Part shown: positions 11,169-23,100 of the stretch, one piece after another
Layout of the letters: each line of letters starts with the position of its first letter
Numbering within the stretch: position 1 is the stretch's first letter
DNA from: Sphaerolaimus hirsutus
Lineage: Eukaryota > Nematoda > Chromadorea > Monhysterida > Sphaerolaimidae
DNA: 64,000 nt
Direction: 5' to 3'
Assembly: GCA_964036195.1 (NCBI GenBank)
Contig: OZ038450.1
Span: 32,846,612 to 32,910,611, forward strand
Notes under the pieces: generated by a model
Databases searched by the model: none
What the model was told of the DNA's origin: nothing
The model's input: only the letters and a program-made list of their open reading frames with translations
Position numbers and translations under genes: made by a program

Positions 11169-11413
11169 TACCGTATTTCCTCGAAATACCCCCCGGGGGT
11201 TTATTGTTTCAGAGTGAGAATTTATAGAGAAAAACGTGAAAAATGCAACAATAACCACCATTTTTAAGTTTTTACAGCCGTATATAAGGATGTAGATGGT
11301 ATAAACGATGTTCTAACGTAACACAGTAAGTGTTTTGAACGTCTGTTTTGCGTTTCCCAGACCACAAATCCATAGTGCCCATTTTGAGGGGGGTATTTCG
11401 AGGAAATACGGTA
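11169..11413 (+). mobile_element. TA-flanked MITE present in copy 1 only
   Basis: Ends TA-CCGTATTTCCTCGAAATAC and GAGGAAATACGG-TA. Copy 2 has one TA in GGGGATAGATAG at the matching site (about 18157), proving insertion with TA duplication. Confidence 0.95.
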
Positions 11414-11806
11414 GATAGATAGCTGAGCGGCCTCTGGGATAGATAGATAGCTGGGTGATTTGGGACGGGGGTAACCCCCCACCCTTTCCTACCCCTGATA
11501 TGTGGGACATCGACTTCTACAATTTATAAGTTCATAAATTGCCATGGGCAAATTGATCGAGGCTGAGGAAAACCTGTAGAAGCATTCTGAACAAGAAGTC
11601 GATAAGTTCATTCGTTTTACTTAAAATGTTACACTTTATTATCAACATTTGGAACTTTATGATGGTCTGCAAGCGCACCCATTGGACGTGCATCACTGCC
11701 GGACAGTTGGAAATGGTATTAAAATGCTCTCCCACAATCAACTATCTGGAATCATTGACTTTTAGAACTACATGCCTCACTTACATACGCGACAAGGGTC
11801 CGTTCC

Positions 11807-12450
11807 GGCGTCTAATTCTAAAAGTCGACAAGTCCACAAAATCTGATTTTGAGTAAATCGCATTTTAAGTTTCCGATCCAATTCCAGGCCCGTGGTGCAT
11901 GTCCAATTTGGCTCTCATGCTTTTCATAAAGTTCCATATGTTGACAATAAAGTGTCAAATTTTCAGCCCCTGCTCTCAACGTATATGTGAAAAATGGGAT
12001 GTCCATAAAATTCCATTCGGTCAGAGCAAAACTGTTTCGGGGAGGGAAATGGACTTGTCGCCTTCTTGCACGTGAGAACATTTTTGTTCCCGGGGAAGCC
12101 GAGGCTGCCTAATGGAAAAATTATGGACTTGTCGCCTTTTAGAAATCGGTGCCCACAGTGGACTTATCACATTTCTTGCATTTTTTCGGAGGAAGCGGAA
12201 GATGGATTTGTCGCCTTATAGCCCAAAACTAAGTGGACTTGTCGCCTTATAGCCCAAAACTAAGTGGACTTGTCGACTTTTTGCGTTTTTCTCAAAAATG
12301 TCAAATTTGGCACTTTGCCATATGGGCATGGGAGGTCAAAAAATTTATGGAAAATGATGAAAAATGTGCAGAAGTAGCCCCAGATGACGTTTCCGGGCCT
12401 ATCTCGAAATTTTCATATTTTGGACTTGTCGACTTTTAGAATCGGACGCC
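11807..12450. mobile_element. Inverted-repeat element (GGCGTC..TTCTAAAAGTCGACAAG)
   Basis: About 25-bp inverted ends containing TTCTAAAAGTCGACAAG. Same family as 36584..37220. Duplication copy 2 holds only its first ~380 bp (18551..18933). Confidence 0.78.
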
Positions 12451-12754
12451 TCATTTCTGTTCGCCCTGAGTTCGATTTAAGACTCGTTAATTCGGCGCGG
12501 CTATTCCTCCCAACCCAAGGTCTCGCCGTTTTTACCCGCAAATTGGCGACGCCCATGTTTTGGCGGTATATTTTGGGTTTTTTAAAATAATGTCGCGATT
12601 TTACAGACAGTGTTTTTGAGCCACATAAATATAATACATATTTATAATTTCTCGGTGTCGCACTTGATCACATGTCTGATTCTTAGGGAGATTGTCATTG
12701 TTTTCTGTTGCAGGTGATGGAGTGACGCCATTTCCGCGCCATTTACATCCCACT

Positions 12755-13250
12755 TGGGGGGGGGGGGTTGTGGCACAGTTATGAATGCGTATTTACTTTT
12801 ACTCAAAAAGTACGCATACTCCAGTACCGAGTAAATACGCATACGCATACTTTGAAAAAGTATCTGTACTCGCCTGTACGATTATTTTTTGAGAGTACTC
12901 GAGTACAGTAAAGTAATTTTTACGAGTACAGAAAGAGTATTTTTGCTAGTCTAGACGCCTGCCTTTCATAAAGAATACTCATCAATAGAAAGAAAACACC
13001 TTTTTGTTGCCCAGGTTAAACATTCATAATGCTTTTTCCAGAAAGAAAAGGTAATTTTAGTCGATTTTACGCTTCTCTGAGAAAAAATACTTACATTTAC
13101 GCTTTCTGGGAAAAAAGTATTTTACTCTCATTTACTCGCGAGTAAAAGTAAATAATTTTTACTTTACGCTTTCTGTACTCGGGGGGTGAATAAAAACAAA
13201 ATACTTTACGCATACGCAAACTTTGAAAAAAGTTTGGTACTTTTAACAAT
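12755..13250. repeat. TACGCATACGCATACT-rich inverted-repeat region
   Basis: Units such as TACGCATACTTTGAAAAAGT at both ends resemble the periodic edges of the CAGAGTTG hAT family. Clean ends and target duplication were not found. Confidence 0.5.
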
Positions 13251-13950
13251 TGTGGACTGTGGCAGACTGTGACTTTGAAATGAAAAATGAGGACTTTCAT
13301 ATCGTAAGTGCACATATCCATGTCGGACCACCGGAGTTTCATTTCATAAGTGCACATATCCAAAAAATAGTTTCATTTCCAAAAGTGCACGCGTGCTCCG
13401 GATCGCTCGCGAAGAGCCGGCTGGATTTCACATACAATATAAAGTTTCATTTCCAAATGTGCATACGTGAATTTCCAAATTTAATTTGCTCTATAAATCG
13501 AGTACGGGTATAAATATAGATTGGAATATTTGGGTTTGTGTACTTCTTGAACAGGGCTTCTTAGTGGTGTAATTGGTTTTGCCCTGCGATGCACCGTTAG
13601 GAAGTTATTTACATTTCAAGTTCAAATTTTCAAATTTACTCATTTTGGGTGGTTTCCAAAATATGACATAACTCCCAAAATATTTACCAGCCGACAAAAT
13701 TTAGGGACACAAAAATTGTAGACAAATGTCCGAGATATCTGAAAAGTGCAGGGCAAGCTTTGTCGCCCAAACATGGCGCTGCCGGGCCAGCGCCAAACTT
13801 TAAAATGCGATTTTGAAAAATCGAAAAATCTGGATATGTTAACTTTTGGAATGAAAGTCCCCAACTGAGGGGCTGTTTTCTGCCATTTAGGTTACACAGC
13901 GAAATTATTCGAAACTGATGACCTGTGGTAATGCCCTAATTTCGTTGCAG

Positions 13951-14034
13951 AATGCACAAACACAATTGGGATAGAATAAGGAAAAGTGAGCACGCTGCGT
14001 CCCGCGTGACTGCCCCTAGGTGCCAGTTCCGCAA
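13951..14034 (+). CDS. FN3K exon 4-like (copy 2)
   Basis: Identical by eye to 6901-6984, with the same acceptor and donor. Confidence 0.7.
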
Positions 14035-14155
14035 GTAAATATTAAGTGCCATGAAAAGTGATAAGTCACTTGACAAGTGTCAACATTACTTGTCACATTT
14101 CCTCTCGACTTATCACATTTTTCTGTGTGTTGACCACCTGCGGAAATGGCTCCAG

Positions 14156-14270
14156 TGGTAGTGATTGTGATGGCGGGGCAAAAGGAAGTGGACATGTGCA
14201 GTTTGGCTTTGACGTTGGCACGTGCTGCGGCAGAATTGAACAGGACAATACTTGGACTGATGACTGGCCC
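14156..14270 (+). CDS. FN3K exon 5-like (copy 2)
   Basis: Identical by eye to 7106-7220 ([10 protein letters not shown] segment). Confidence 0.75.
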
Positions 14271-14529
14271 GTGGGTACTTTCCTCGCACCCTGTAAAGTG
14301 TGAAGTCAAGTGTCAGATGCCATGGGAAATGTCAATTGAAGAAAAATCTTTTATTACTGGACTTTTGATACTTTGCATGACAATTTAGAATTTTGTACAT
14401 ATGACTTGTATCTGTATTTTATGACAAATTTGTATCTTACATGACATTTGACACTAAACTTTACCCATTATAGAGCCAGGCGCTGGCACCAGAAGAGAAA
14501 TTTCGTTCGAACTTCCGCATTTTCCGCAG

Positions 14530-14583
14530 ACATTCTACGCCAGGCGTCGTCTCAAGCCCCAAGTGGACATGATACTTTCTCAA
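14530..14583 (+). CDS. FN3K exon 6-like (copy 2)
   Basis: Identical by eye to 7480-7533 ([10 protein letters not shown] segment). Confidence 0.75.
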
Positions 14584-14605
14584 GTGCGTTCCATCGGGGG
14601 TGCAC

Positions 14606-14954
14606 TGATACGCACATTTGCCCGTTTTTTCACTTAACACTTTTTAAAGTGATTTTCAGATATGAGTGAAGTGAAAAACGCGGCGCAATGACATTAGTGA
14701 ACTTTTTTCACTTCACTCATATCTGAAAATCACTTGAAAATGTGTCAAGTGAAAAACAGTGAAAATGGCTATTTTTCACTGTTTTTTTTCACTTGACACA
14801 TTTTCAAGTGATTTCCAGATATGAGTGAAGTGAAAAAAGTTCACTAGTGTCATTGTGCAACTTTTTTTCTCTTTACTTATATCTGAAAATCACTTAAAAA
14901 AGTGTCAAGCGAAAAAAACGGACGAATGTGCGTAACGGGCTGATGTGCGTATCA
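14606..14954. repeat. Foldback element, uninterrupted copy in duplication copy 2
   Basis: Same TGATACGCACAT ends as 7556..8425. Long inverted arms around CACTTGACACATTTTCAAGTG. Confidence 0.8.
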
Positions 14955-15040
14955 GGCCTGCCCCGTTCCATCCCACGCCCAGAAAACTTTTATCCTTCAT
15001 TCAACATTGAAAATGCAAAAAAAAATCAACCCAAATTCAG

Positions 15041-15197
15041 CACGGCGACCGAGAATTGCTGCAACTGTGGCCGGAACTGGAGCGGCGCATTCCAGACTTG
15101 TTCGATGACATCAGCGAGTCGAATGCGATACTTCCATCGCTGCTGCACGGCGATCTGTGGTCGGGCAATGTGAGCGCAGACGAGAAAGGCAACCCTG
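15041..15197 (+). CDS. FN3K exon 7-like (copy 2)
   Basis: Carries the HGDLWSGNV catalytic loop. One synonymous difference from copy 1 (Arg CGG to CGA). Confidence 0.8.
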
Positions 15198-15890
15198 GTT
15201 GGTTTGGACGACTGAGGCGTTCTGTGCATTTTTACCCGGTGTGCATGTTGACCCTTATTTTCACTCAAAATCGCTTATTTCCATACCTTTTTATAGATTT
15301 TTCACCTTCAAAATCACTAGTTCATGTGTTTTATTGTCTATTTTCAGCCATTTTTTGTAGTATATGTACTTATATACCCATTTTTGGTATTTTTCACCTA
15401 CTTTTTCCTATTTTTTGACCTTTTTTTCTACATCACGAAAAAGCCTATATATTGAACCCCCAAACCCCCTAAATTTTTTTCCAGCTATCTATCCTTCCAA
15501 AGGAGCGATTAGCTATGTATCCAACCCCCTGGAGGGTCAAAATCTAGAATACCCCAGACATGCACAGCGGGTAAACATGCACAGAGGCACAGGCCCGTTT
15601 GGACTTGGGCGCTGACGCCTGTATCTTGGGGCTCCTTCCAGACTCTGACAAGTGTCAATTTTTGAGTTTTCTACCATTCGGTTTTTATTTTTCACGACAT
15701 CTGACTGAAGTGAAAGTCCTGTCAAATGTCAAAGGTCCAGTAAAAATATAACAATTGACGTTTTACAGGGAATTTAACGAGGTCTGGGGGTGGCCTCTGA
15801 TCTCGACTTTCGCCGATGGCACTTAAAACGGCGTAGAAAACGTGCGATAGCGGCACGTGTCTCTAACTTTCTTGGTATTTATGTCAACAG

Positions 15891-16138
15891 TCCCCCATAC
15901 AGTAATCTTCGACGCGGCCAGTTTCTACGGCCACAACGAGTTCGATTTCGGAATTGCAACCATTTTCGGTGGAATTTCAGCCGCAGCCTCAAATGCATAT
16001 TTTAAAGTGATCCCCGAAAGTGCTGGCAGGCGAAAAAGATTGCCACTTTACCAGCTGTTCCATTTTTTGAATCACTGGAATCATTTTGGTTCGTCTTATA
16101 GGGGTTCTAGTTTGGACACTCTTAAGGAGCTTTTGTGA
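15891..16138 (+). CDS. FN3K exon 8-like (copy 2)
   Basis: Metal-site and C-terminal exon with stop. Two synonymous differences from copy 1. Confidence 0.8.
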
Positions 16139-16159
16139 ATGCCTGACATCTTATCTATG

Positions 16160-16447
16160 GCCCGACACACTAAATAGTTGACGACGACACCAAATGTCAA
16201 CTGGTCCCCATCCCAATTCAAAGCTTGCTGACGAGCCGACCAACGATGGTCATGTTGCAAAAGTGTTGAATCACGTTGCAAATGAAGCTGTAGTGTTGAA
16301 ATATCTATCCGTAAATAAACCAGGTGCAATGCCCGACACGAAGTATCTGTGTATACAATTTTGCGTAGTGTCACTCTTGAGCAAGCTTTGAATAGAGATA
16401 GGAACCAGTTGACATTTGGCGTCATTGTCGACTAGTGTCTGTGGGGC
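16160..16447. mobile_element. Inverted-repeat MITE after FN3K-like exon 8 (copy 2)
   Basis: Duplicate of 9618..9908 with small indels. Confidence 0.75.
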
Positions 16448-16539
16448 TTACCCAGTCAAAGTTTTTTTTATATATTTGGCGATTTGGTGGTTTAATTCGA
16501 ATTCAATCGTCTAGTTACTGATTGCTGATTGCCATTACT

Positions 16540-16984
16540 CAGGGACGTATCCAGGATTTTTGAGCGGGGGGGGCTGCTTGTTTACGGGGGCCAGCGAACG
16601 GGGGGGGGCTCAGCCCCCCCCCCCCCCTAAAATTTTTCCACATATAGGGACGGAAAGGCGTTTTGGCGCTAGCGCCATACAAAGACGCCACGCCATGGCG
16701 CTATTGGCGTTGGCGCCAGCGCCAGGAACCGCTTCATATGTATGTAAATATGCATACATACGCAGCGAAGGTCGCAAAAATGTGTTCATTTCTAAGGAAA
16801 TTGGTTTACAGGGACCAATCCGCTGAAAATACAATGCATGGGGAACAAATTGCGCGCTTGCGCGCAAAATTTTTAAGAAACATTGAAAAATATATGGGAA
16901 AAGTAGCATTTTCCGAGACTTTTAAGGTCTCACCCCGGGAAGGGGGGGGGCTGCACCCCCCCGCCCCCCCTGGATACGTCCTTG
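16540..16984 (+). mobile_element. hAT-like MITE, CAGGGACGTA ends (copy 2)
   Basis: Duplicate of 10001..10446, with the same CCATTACT flanks. Confidence 0.93.
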
Positions 16985-17129
16985 CCATTACTGATTGATG
17001 AGGAGTCAACTTATTTCGCCTGTGTAGTTTAGTTTACTGTGAAAACACTATGTTGATCTGTATAACGAACAAAAAGTTCCTCACATGACTTAGCCAGCTG
17101 CATTTGATGCATCATACTATTTTATTAGA

Positions 17130-17599
17130 TACCGTATTACCTCCAATATAAGGCATCCCTCTAATATAAGGTACCCTCTAATATAAGGTATAACTTTTGG
17201 CTATTTTGAACGCGATGAAATAAATATAAGGTACCCTCTAATATAAGGCATACCTCTAATATCAGGCACAGCTGGATGCGTGCCAAAACGCGCAAAATCA
17301 TAAAAACGGTCGCCAAACATGGCGGAAGATTATGAAAATGGTGCCGAAGGGCACTGCAATAACTCTTCGTCGACTTCTGCCATTTTGTAGTGATACTGTA
17401 CCACCTATTTTGTACATTCCAATTTGAAAAAATGAATCGTATTGTTGTTCACTGTTGGTAAAATTTCTTTAAAATCTGGTGCAAATAATTTAAGGTACCC
17501 TCTAATATAAGGTACCCTCTAATATAAGGCATAACTTTTGGCTCGAAAAATCTGACAAAAACAATATAAGGTATACCTTATATTAGAGGTAATACGGTA
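17130..17599 (+). mobile_element. TA-flanked MITE present in copy 2 only
   Basis: Ends TA-CCGTATTACCTC and GAGGTAATACGG-TA. The interior repeats CTCTAATATAAGGTA. Copy 1 at 10594-10600 reads through with one TA (empty site). A subfamily distinct from the Tccc/gggg members. Confidence 0.94.
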
Positions 17600-18933
17600 T
17601 TATTCATCAAAATTATGTCCGATCAGCGTAACAAATTCTGGTCAAAAATGGCAAAAAGTATATCCGCCATTTCAACCATCACACCTAAATGAGTCTTACA
17701 TACACCACAAAAAGGTAGAAAGTAAAAGTGTCAGACATCACCCAAGTGCTGAACTTGTGTGAACCAGTTAGGACTGGGCACATCTGCTCTTAAATTAGAG
17801 CTATTATGTATGAATGGGGGTGCGCAGATTTGGTGTGGGGGGCTGTATGCAGCTATGTTCTCTATTTTGTATAGTGATGTTTCAAATGAGGATCCCACTT
17901 TTGAAAGTCGATAACTTCAAAATCTAGAATTAGTTAGAAGTTTCACATTTTTTTCATCGGCATTTGCCCATTTTTAAAGTGTCACATTTTTTGACGCCTT
18001 GGAATAATTAGGAACGATTTTCCAGCAAAATGTCTACAAATCCATGCTGTATTGAGCAAAAAGTCGATAACTCTACTCTTCGGGAGAAAAAGAAGTAGAT
18101 AGCTGGCCGTTTGGGGTGGGGGTTAGGGGATAGTAACCCAAAATTTTGCCTCGGGGATAGATAGATAGCTGAGCGGCCTCTGGGATAGATAGATAGCTGG
18201 GTGATTTGGGACGGGGGTAACCCCCCCCTTTCCTACCCCTGATATGTGGGACATCGACTTCTACAATTTATAAGTTCATAAATTGCCATGGGCAAATTGA
18301 TCGAGGCTGAGGAAAACCTGTAGAAGCATTCTGAACAAGAAGTCGATAAGTTCATTCGTTTTACTTAAAATGTTACACTTTATTATCAACATTTGGAACT
18401 TTATGATGGTCTGCAAGCGCACCCATTGGACGTGCATCACTGCCGGACAGTTGGAAATGGTATTAAAATGCTCTCCCACAATCAACTATCTGGAATCATT
18501 GACTTTTAGAACTACATGCCTCACTTACATACGCGACAAGGGTCCGTTCCGGCGTCTAATTCTAAAAGTCGACAAGTCCACAAAATCTGATTTTGAGTAA
18601 ATCGCATTTTTAGTTTCCGATCCAATTCCAGGCCCGTGGTGCATGTCCAATTTGGCTCTCATGCTTTTCATAAAGTTCCATATGTTGACAATAAAGTGTC
18701 AAATTTTCAGCCCCTGCTCTCAACGTATATGTGAAAAATGGGATGTCCATAAAATTCCATTCGGTCAGAGCAAAACTGTTTCGGGGAGGGAAATGGACTT
18801 ATCGCCTTCTTGCACGTGAGAACATTTTTGTTCCCGGGGAAGCCGAGGCTGCCTAATGGAAAAATTATGGACTTGTCGCCTTTTAGAAATCGGTGCCCAC
18901 AGTGGACTTATCACATTTCTTGCGTTTTTTCGG

Positions 18934-19619
18934 TTCTGAAAGTTCTGTAAAAGCCCTGTAAAATTCCAAATTTGCGTTTATATTGTTTACGTTCATTTTA
19001 AATTTTGTGGGGTCTGGCAGTAGCGCCATGAAACGCGTTCTCATATTTAGTGTGTGCCGCCAGCGAAAAACTTTAGTTCGCACCGGGCTTGATTCGATTA
19101 TTCGATTAGCCGATCGTGATATCGATGTATATCACATGGTGTAAATCAAATCAGGATATTACTTGTAGACTATTTGCCTTGATGCCGTTTAAAAGCGGTA
19201 TACAAATGGGTGGGTGTATAAATTGGCTACTTTTCTAGCATTCAAGTGAACGTGTGAAATTCAATATTATATCTACCTGTGAACTCAGTTAAATATTTCA
19301 TTGTTTTGAAGCGCCTGCCGCCCTGCCGCACCATCTATCATTTTTATCATTCTGGGAAATTTCCATGCTGTCTGCTTCCTAGCTCTCTGCAATAGTGGAG
19401 AATGTCAGTTGTTTTTCGATCATGTGACAACCTTTGTAAGAATAGAAAACTTCTTGCCAAATGTCACTCCGGTTCGCAAAAATATATATCAAAACATAAA
19501 AAGTACAAGCAACCAACCATATTTGAAAATTAGAATACACGTAATTTGTTGGCCAAGCTTCCCGTAAGAAAAATTACGGTTATTTACGAAAATAATCTTT
19601 GAAATTACCATGTGATGCT
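18934..19619. other. Intergenic, no feature recognised
   Basis: No gene or complete repeat recognised. A short ATG frame on the minus strand (18883..19083) crosses the duplication edge and has no support. Confidence 0.4.
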
Positions 19620-20569
19620 CAACGATGGGTGAGTTCTCAAAATAAAAACACCTTCTGTATTTTGAGTTTTTTAAAAGTGGATATCTGTGTTTTGAGTTTT
19701 TTCACGAAAAAAAACTTGAGTTTCTGTGTTTTTTGAAAAAACATGTGTTTTTGGTAAAAAACTCAAGTTTTATTTCTGTTTTTTTTTCATAAAAACTCAA
19801 GTTTTTTAAAGTAAAAACTCATGTTTTTTAGTAAAAACTCAAGTTTTTGTTAGGCCCCGTTTACACGGATTTTTTGAGACGACTCGACAACAATAAAACG
19901 TTCAATAAGTTGAGTAAAAAGGTTCCATATTCATTAGAAAAAGTGGTCAAGTATACCTTCTACCTAAGCGAATATGCAGGCCAAATTGCAGACTCGTGCT
20001 TGTAGCTCAAGATTTATAACGTTCAAAAAAAGTTTGCTATTGTCGCTGGCTGTCGGAGACAGTCCGACAACTGTCCAACAACTGCAAAAGTTTTCAAACG
20101 CCTTTAACTCATGAGCTACAAGCACGATTGTGCAATTTGACATGCATGTTCGCCTAGGTAAGATGTATAATTGACCACTTTTTCTCATAAATATGGAACA
20201 TTTTTACTCAACTTATTGAACGTTTTATTTTTGTCGAGTCGTCACAAAAAATCCGTGTAAACGGGGTTTTATAAAAACTCAAGTTTTTTGGTAAAAACGC
20301 GAGTTGTTTTACAAAAAGTTGCATTTTACAGCATTTTACTGTTTTCTTATCAAATATTGGTTTTGTATGCGTTTTGTTGTGTATTGGAAAATTTTCATTA
20401 GTTCACTGGAGGTAGTTCCAAATGGGTGACCAATACCTTTGACAGTAAAGAACTCATTTGAGTTTCCGCGTTTTTCAAAATTGTTGAGTTTCCGTGTTTC
20501 TGTGTTAAACAATATGTGTATTTCAGTTTCCAGTTTCCGTATTTAATATGTGTGTTTTTGCCATCGTTG
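19620..20569 (+). mobile_element. hAT-like element, CAACGATGG ends
   Basis: Ends CAACGATGGG and TGCCATCGTTG with perfect 8-bp duplication GTGATGCT (19612-19619, 20570-20577). Filled with GTAAAAACTCAAGTTTTT repeats. Another element sits inside it. Confidence 0.88.
19855..20266. mobile_element. Inverted-repeat element nested in 19620..20569
   Basis: Ends CCCCGTTTACACGGATTTTT and its reverse complement. Nearly palindromic interior (TCAATAAGTTGAGTAAAAA mirrored). Target duplication unclear. Confidence 0.78.
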
Positions 20570-21607
20570 GTGATGCTTATGCGAGGAGAAAATTTAGACA
20601 GTCCAATGTTATCGGCTGCTTGAATGATTGGAATTTGCAACCTGGGGCCAGTTCTGATTGTTCCCAGTAAGATTTCACGTGCCCTGTAATTCATAGCGTG
20701 CTTTGCACAGAGTTCTACCATAATTTGATGAATAAATTAATGTGAAGTAATTGCGATGCGATATTTATCTCGTGGAAACCAAATGTATTTATGAGGATAA
20801 TTTTATTTTATCTCGTTCATTATGACAGATGGGATATGGTAAATTAAAGTGTAAAAAAGTGTGCTCTCCGAAGATCACACGCCATTTGCCGCTGCGTATC
20901 CAAATTTCATTTTTTTTGTAATTTATTTGGAAGGGTGCAAATGTGACAGTTGGTCAACTATTACTCATTTCCCCGTGACATTGGAACAACTCATAAACAA
21001 CATGTCAAAAAGTGGATTTGTGGTTAAAAACATCTAACCTGGCACCTAAATTTTCTACCTGTCAACTTGACAAACTGTCAAGTTCCAAATCTCGTGGCTT
21101 GGTTTAAGAAGTACTGCTTGTCTGAGATTACATTTTGGGTGTCACAGCTTCGTGGTACCTGGCGCTGCCTGCCCCAAAATTTTCAGCCTACGGAAATTTT
21201 GATTTCAATTTCAGTCTTTGGAATGCGGCTAGACTCATTTTGGAAGATATTTATGTACACCTAAAGATTTAGGTAGGTTACGCTTTGCGTATATTTGCGC
21301 TGAAACTTGTGTTGAGATAAAATATATAGGTACCTATATAAAGATTTGATGTACCTCCATTCTTACTGGGGTAATTTTTGTAAACTGAAAACTGTTAATT
21401 ATGTTTTAATATTTAGACTGCTCCATTTTTCTCATAATTTCCTCATTTTCAAATAATTGCATTGTTTTTCATTTTTATTTTCCTGTTGCTCAAAATGTTG
21501 AACACCTCAGACAACTACATTCCTGCCATTTTCATTGTCTTTATAGAATTGGTGCTTTTAATATGTACGTTACATACTTTACATCTCACCAACTTGACCT
21601 GTAATGG
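20570..21607. other. Intergenic, no feature recognised
   Basis: AT-rich DNA with no supported gene or intact repeat. Confidence 0.4.
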
Positions 21608-21630
21608 CGCTACACACACTGGGTGTCAAC

Positions 21631-22865
21631 CAGAGTTGTTAAAATACCGGTATTTTTGGAAAGCGTAAGCGTAAGCGTAAATACACTTTCCAAATTTTGA
21701 GTATGGATACTGAAAGCGTAAGGTATTTTTAAAATACCTAGGAAAGCGTAAATAAAAGCGTAAGCGTAAAAATCTTTTAGAGGCTTTTTGCTCAGTGAAT
21801 TCTTTCCAAATCAAGGTCTCGGTGACATTTTTCAGATGTCCATTTACCATAGTCTGCCCTCATATTTTGTTTGGTTATTGATCGGCAGCAACACTTAAGT
21901 CATCCTCATCTTCAAACGTGGAGTTGGTGCTGTAAGGCCGGAATTAGAGCTCAGCGTCGATTCGACGTGAAATGATGACGTGAAATGACGTCGTGAAATT
22001 AATTACACGAGTGTGGACCATGCTACGGGTCTACAATTTTCTAAGGATAATATATGAATCAATACCTTAATCGTGTCCAATACTGAGTGTTATCAGCCAC
22101 AACTAGAGTGAATTGAAAAATTCAATTTTTATCATTTCACGTCATCATCATTTCACGTCACAGTGTCAGGGAACAACTTGACATTTCACGTCAGACTTTT
22201 GCAAGCAGCAGTCTGACGTGAAATGTCAAGTTGTTCCCTGACACTGTGACGTGAAATGATGATGACGTGAAATGATAAAAATTGAATTTTTCAATTCGCT
22301 CTAGTTGTGGCTTATAACACTCAGTATTGGACACGATTAAGGTATTGGTTCATATATTATCATTAGAAAATTGTAGACCCGTAGCATGATCCACACTTGT
22401 GTAATTAATTTCATGACAACATTTCACGTCATCATTTCACGTCGAATCGACGCTGAGCTCTAATTCCCGCTTCAAGGGCGATAAAATTGTCGTCAGGGTC
22501 CATTTTCAGCAACAAAATTTTCTCACCTGAAGCCACAATTTTGCTCGATGACATATATACACAAGTCATTCATATTGTGACACAATTTGTACATGTGCCA
22601 CTATTGCCAGTGCATTACTGTATACCCGCAGTCATTTTTTGGTACGCAGCCTCGTTCACTCTTTTTTTTGTGTTTTTATGCTTTTTCAAAAGCGCAAACT
22701 AAACTGAGTGAAAAGCTTTTTTACGCTTTTAGTACCCGGGTATTTTGGCCGGGAAAGCGTAAAAAAGCGTACGGGTATTTTATGAAAGCGTAAGCGTAAG
22801 CGTAAGTATAAATACACATTTTCCCGGGTATTTCGGGTAAGCGTAAATACGCTTTCGCAACTCTG
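21631..22865 (+). mobile_element. hAT-like element (CAGAGTTG ends)
   Basis: Ends CAGAGTTG and CAACTCTG with perfect duplication GTGTCAAC (21623-21630, 22866-22873). Edges carry GCGTAAGCGTAAGCGTAA periodicity. It splits a GGGCCC-related element spanning about 21608..23098. Confidence 0.88.
21939..22466. repeat. Near-perfect palindrome with ~260-bp arms
   Basis: AATTAGAGCTCAGCGTCG at the left mirrors CGACGCTGAGCTCTAATT at the right, and the arms meet around 22200 with almost no loop. The motif ACGTGAAATGATGACG recurs. A foldback element nested in 21631..22865. Confidence 0.88.
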
Positions 22866-23100
22866 GTGTCAACTGCTTTCCACTGCTGTAAAGTGTAAAG
22901 TAAAGTGCCAAATGTAAAGTCAAATACAAAGTAAACTGTCAATCAAAACAAAAAAGAAAATATTTTATTACTGAACTTTGCATGACAATTGACATTTGAC
23001 TTTGCATTTGACTTTAGATTTGACACTTTACTTTACACTTTACAGGGCTTGGGACTGCCACCCGATGTCATTGTCGACTAGTGTATGTAGGGTCAATGGC

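Larger units (their letters stand above)
6240..12189 (+). repeat. Tandem segmental duplication, copy 1
   Basis: From the shared GGACTTTCAT junction this block matches 13290..18933 nearly base for base. The offset is 7050 at first, falls to about 6530-6540 after a copy-1-only insertion at 7698..8208, and is 6744 near the end, the net effect of one MITE in each copy. It covers FN3K exons 4-8 and downstream DNA. Confidence 0.95.
13951..16138 (+). pseudogene. 5'-truncated tandem copy of FN3K (exons 4-8 only)
   Basis: Copies of exons 4-8 lie at 13951-14034, 14156-14270, 14530-14583, 15041-15197 and 15891-16138, with all splice sites intact. No exons 1-3 precede them, because the duplication starts inside intron 3; on its own this copy lacks the start codon, P-loop and ATP-site lysine. 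By eye, exons 4-6 are identical to copy 1. Exons 7-8 differ at three bases, all synonymous (CGG/CGA, TTT/TTC, CTG/CTT). Two explanations fit: a very recent duplication that is now an unexpressed pseudogene, or a second terminal cassette that exons 1-3 can splice to by skipping copy 1. The sequence does not decide between them, and an assembly artefact from two haplotypes is also possible. Confidence 0.8.
13290..18933 (+). repeat. Tandem segmental duplication, copy 2
   Basis: Second copy of 6240..12189. It ends where copy 1 reads on through an internal repeat, so it is 3'-truncated. The DNA at 12190..13289 is not found again after copy 2. Confidence 0.95.

Noticed and set aside
15026..15268. 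Minus-strand frames across FN3K exon 7 copies
   Set aside because: Antisense shadows of the HGDLWSGNV exon.
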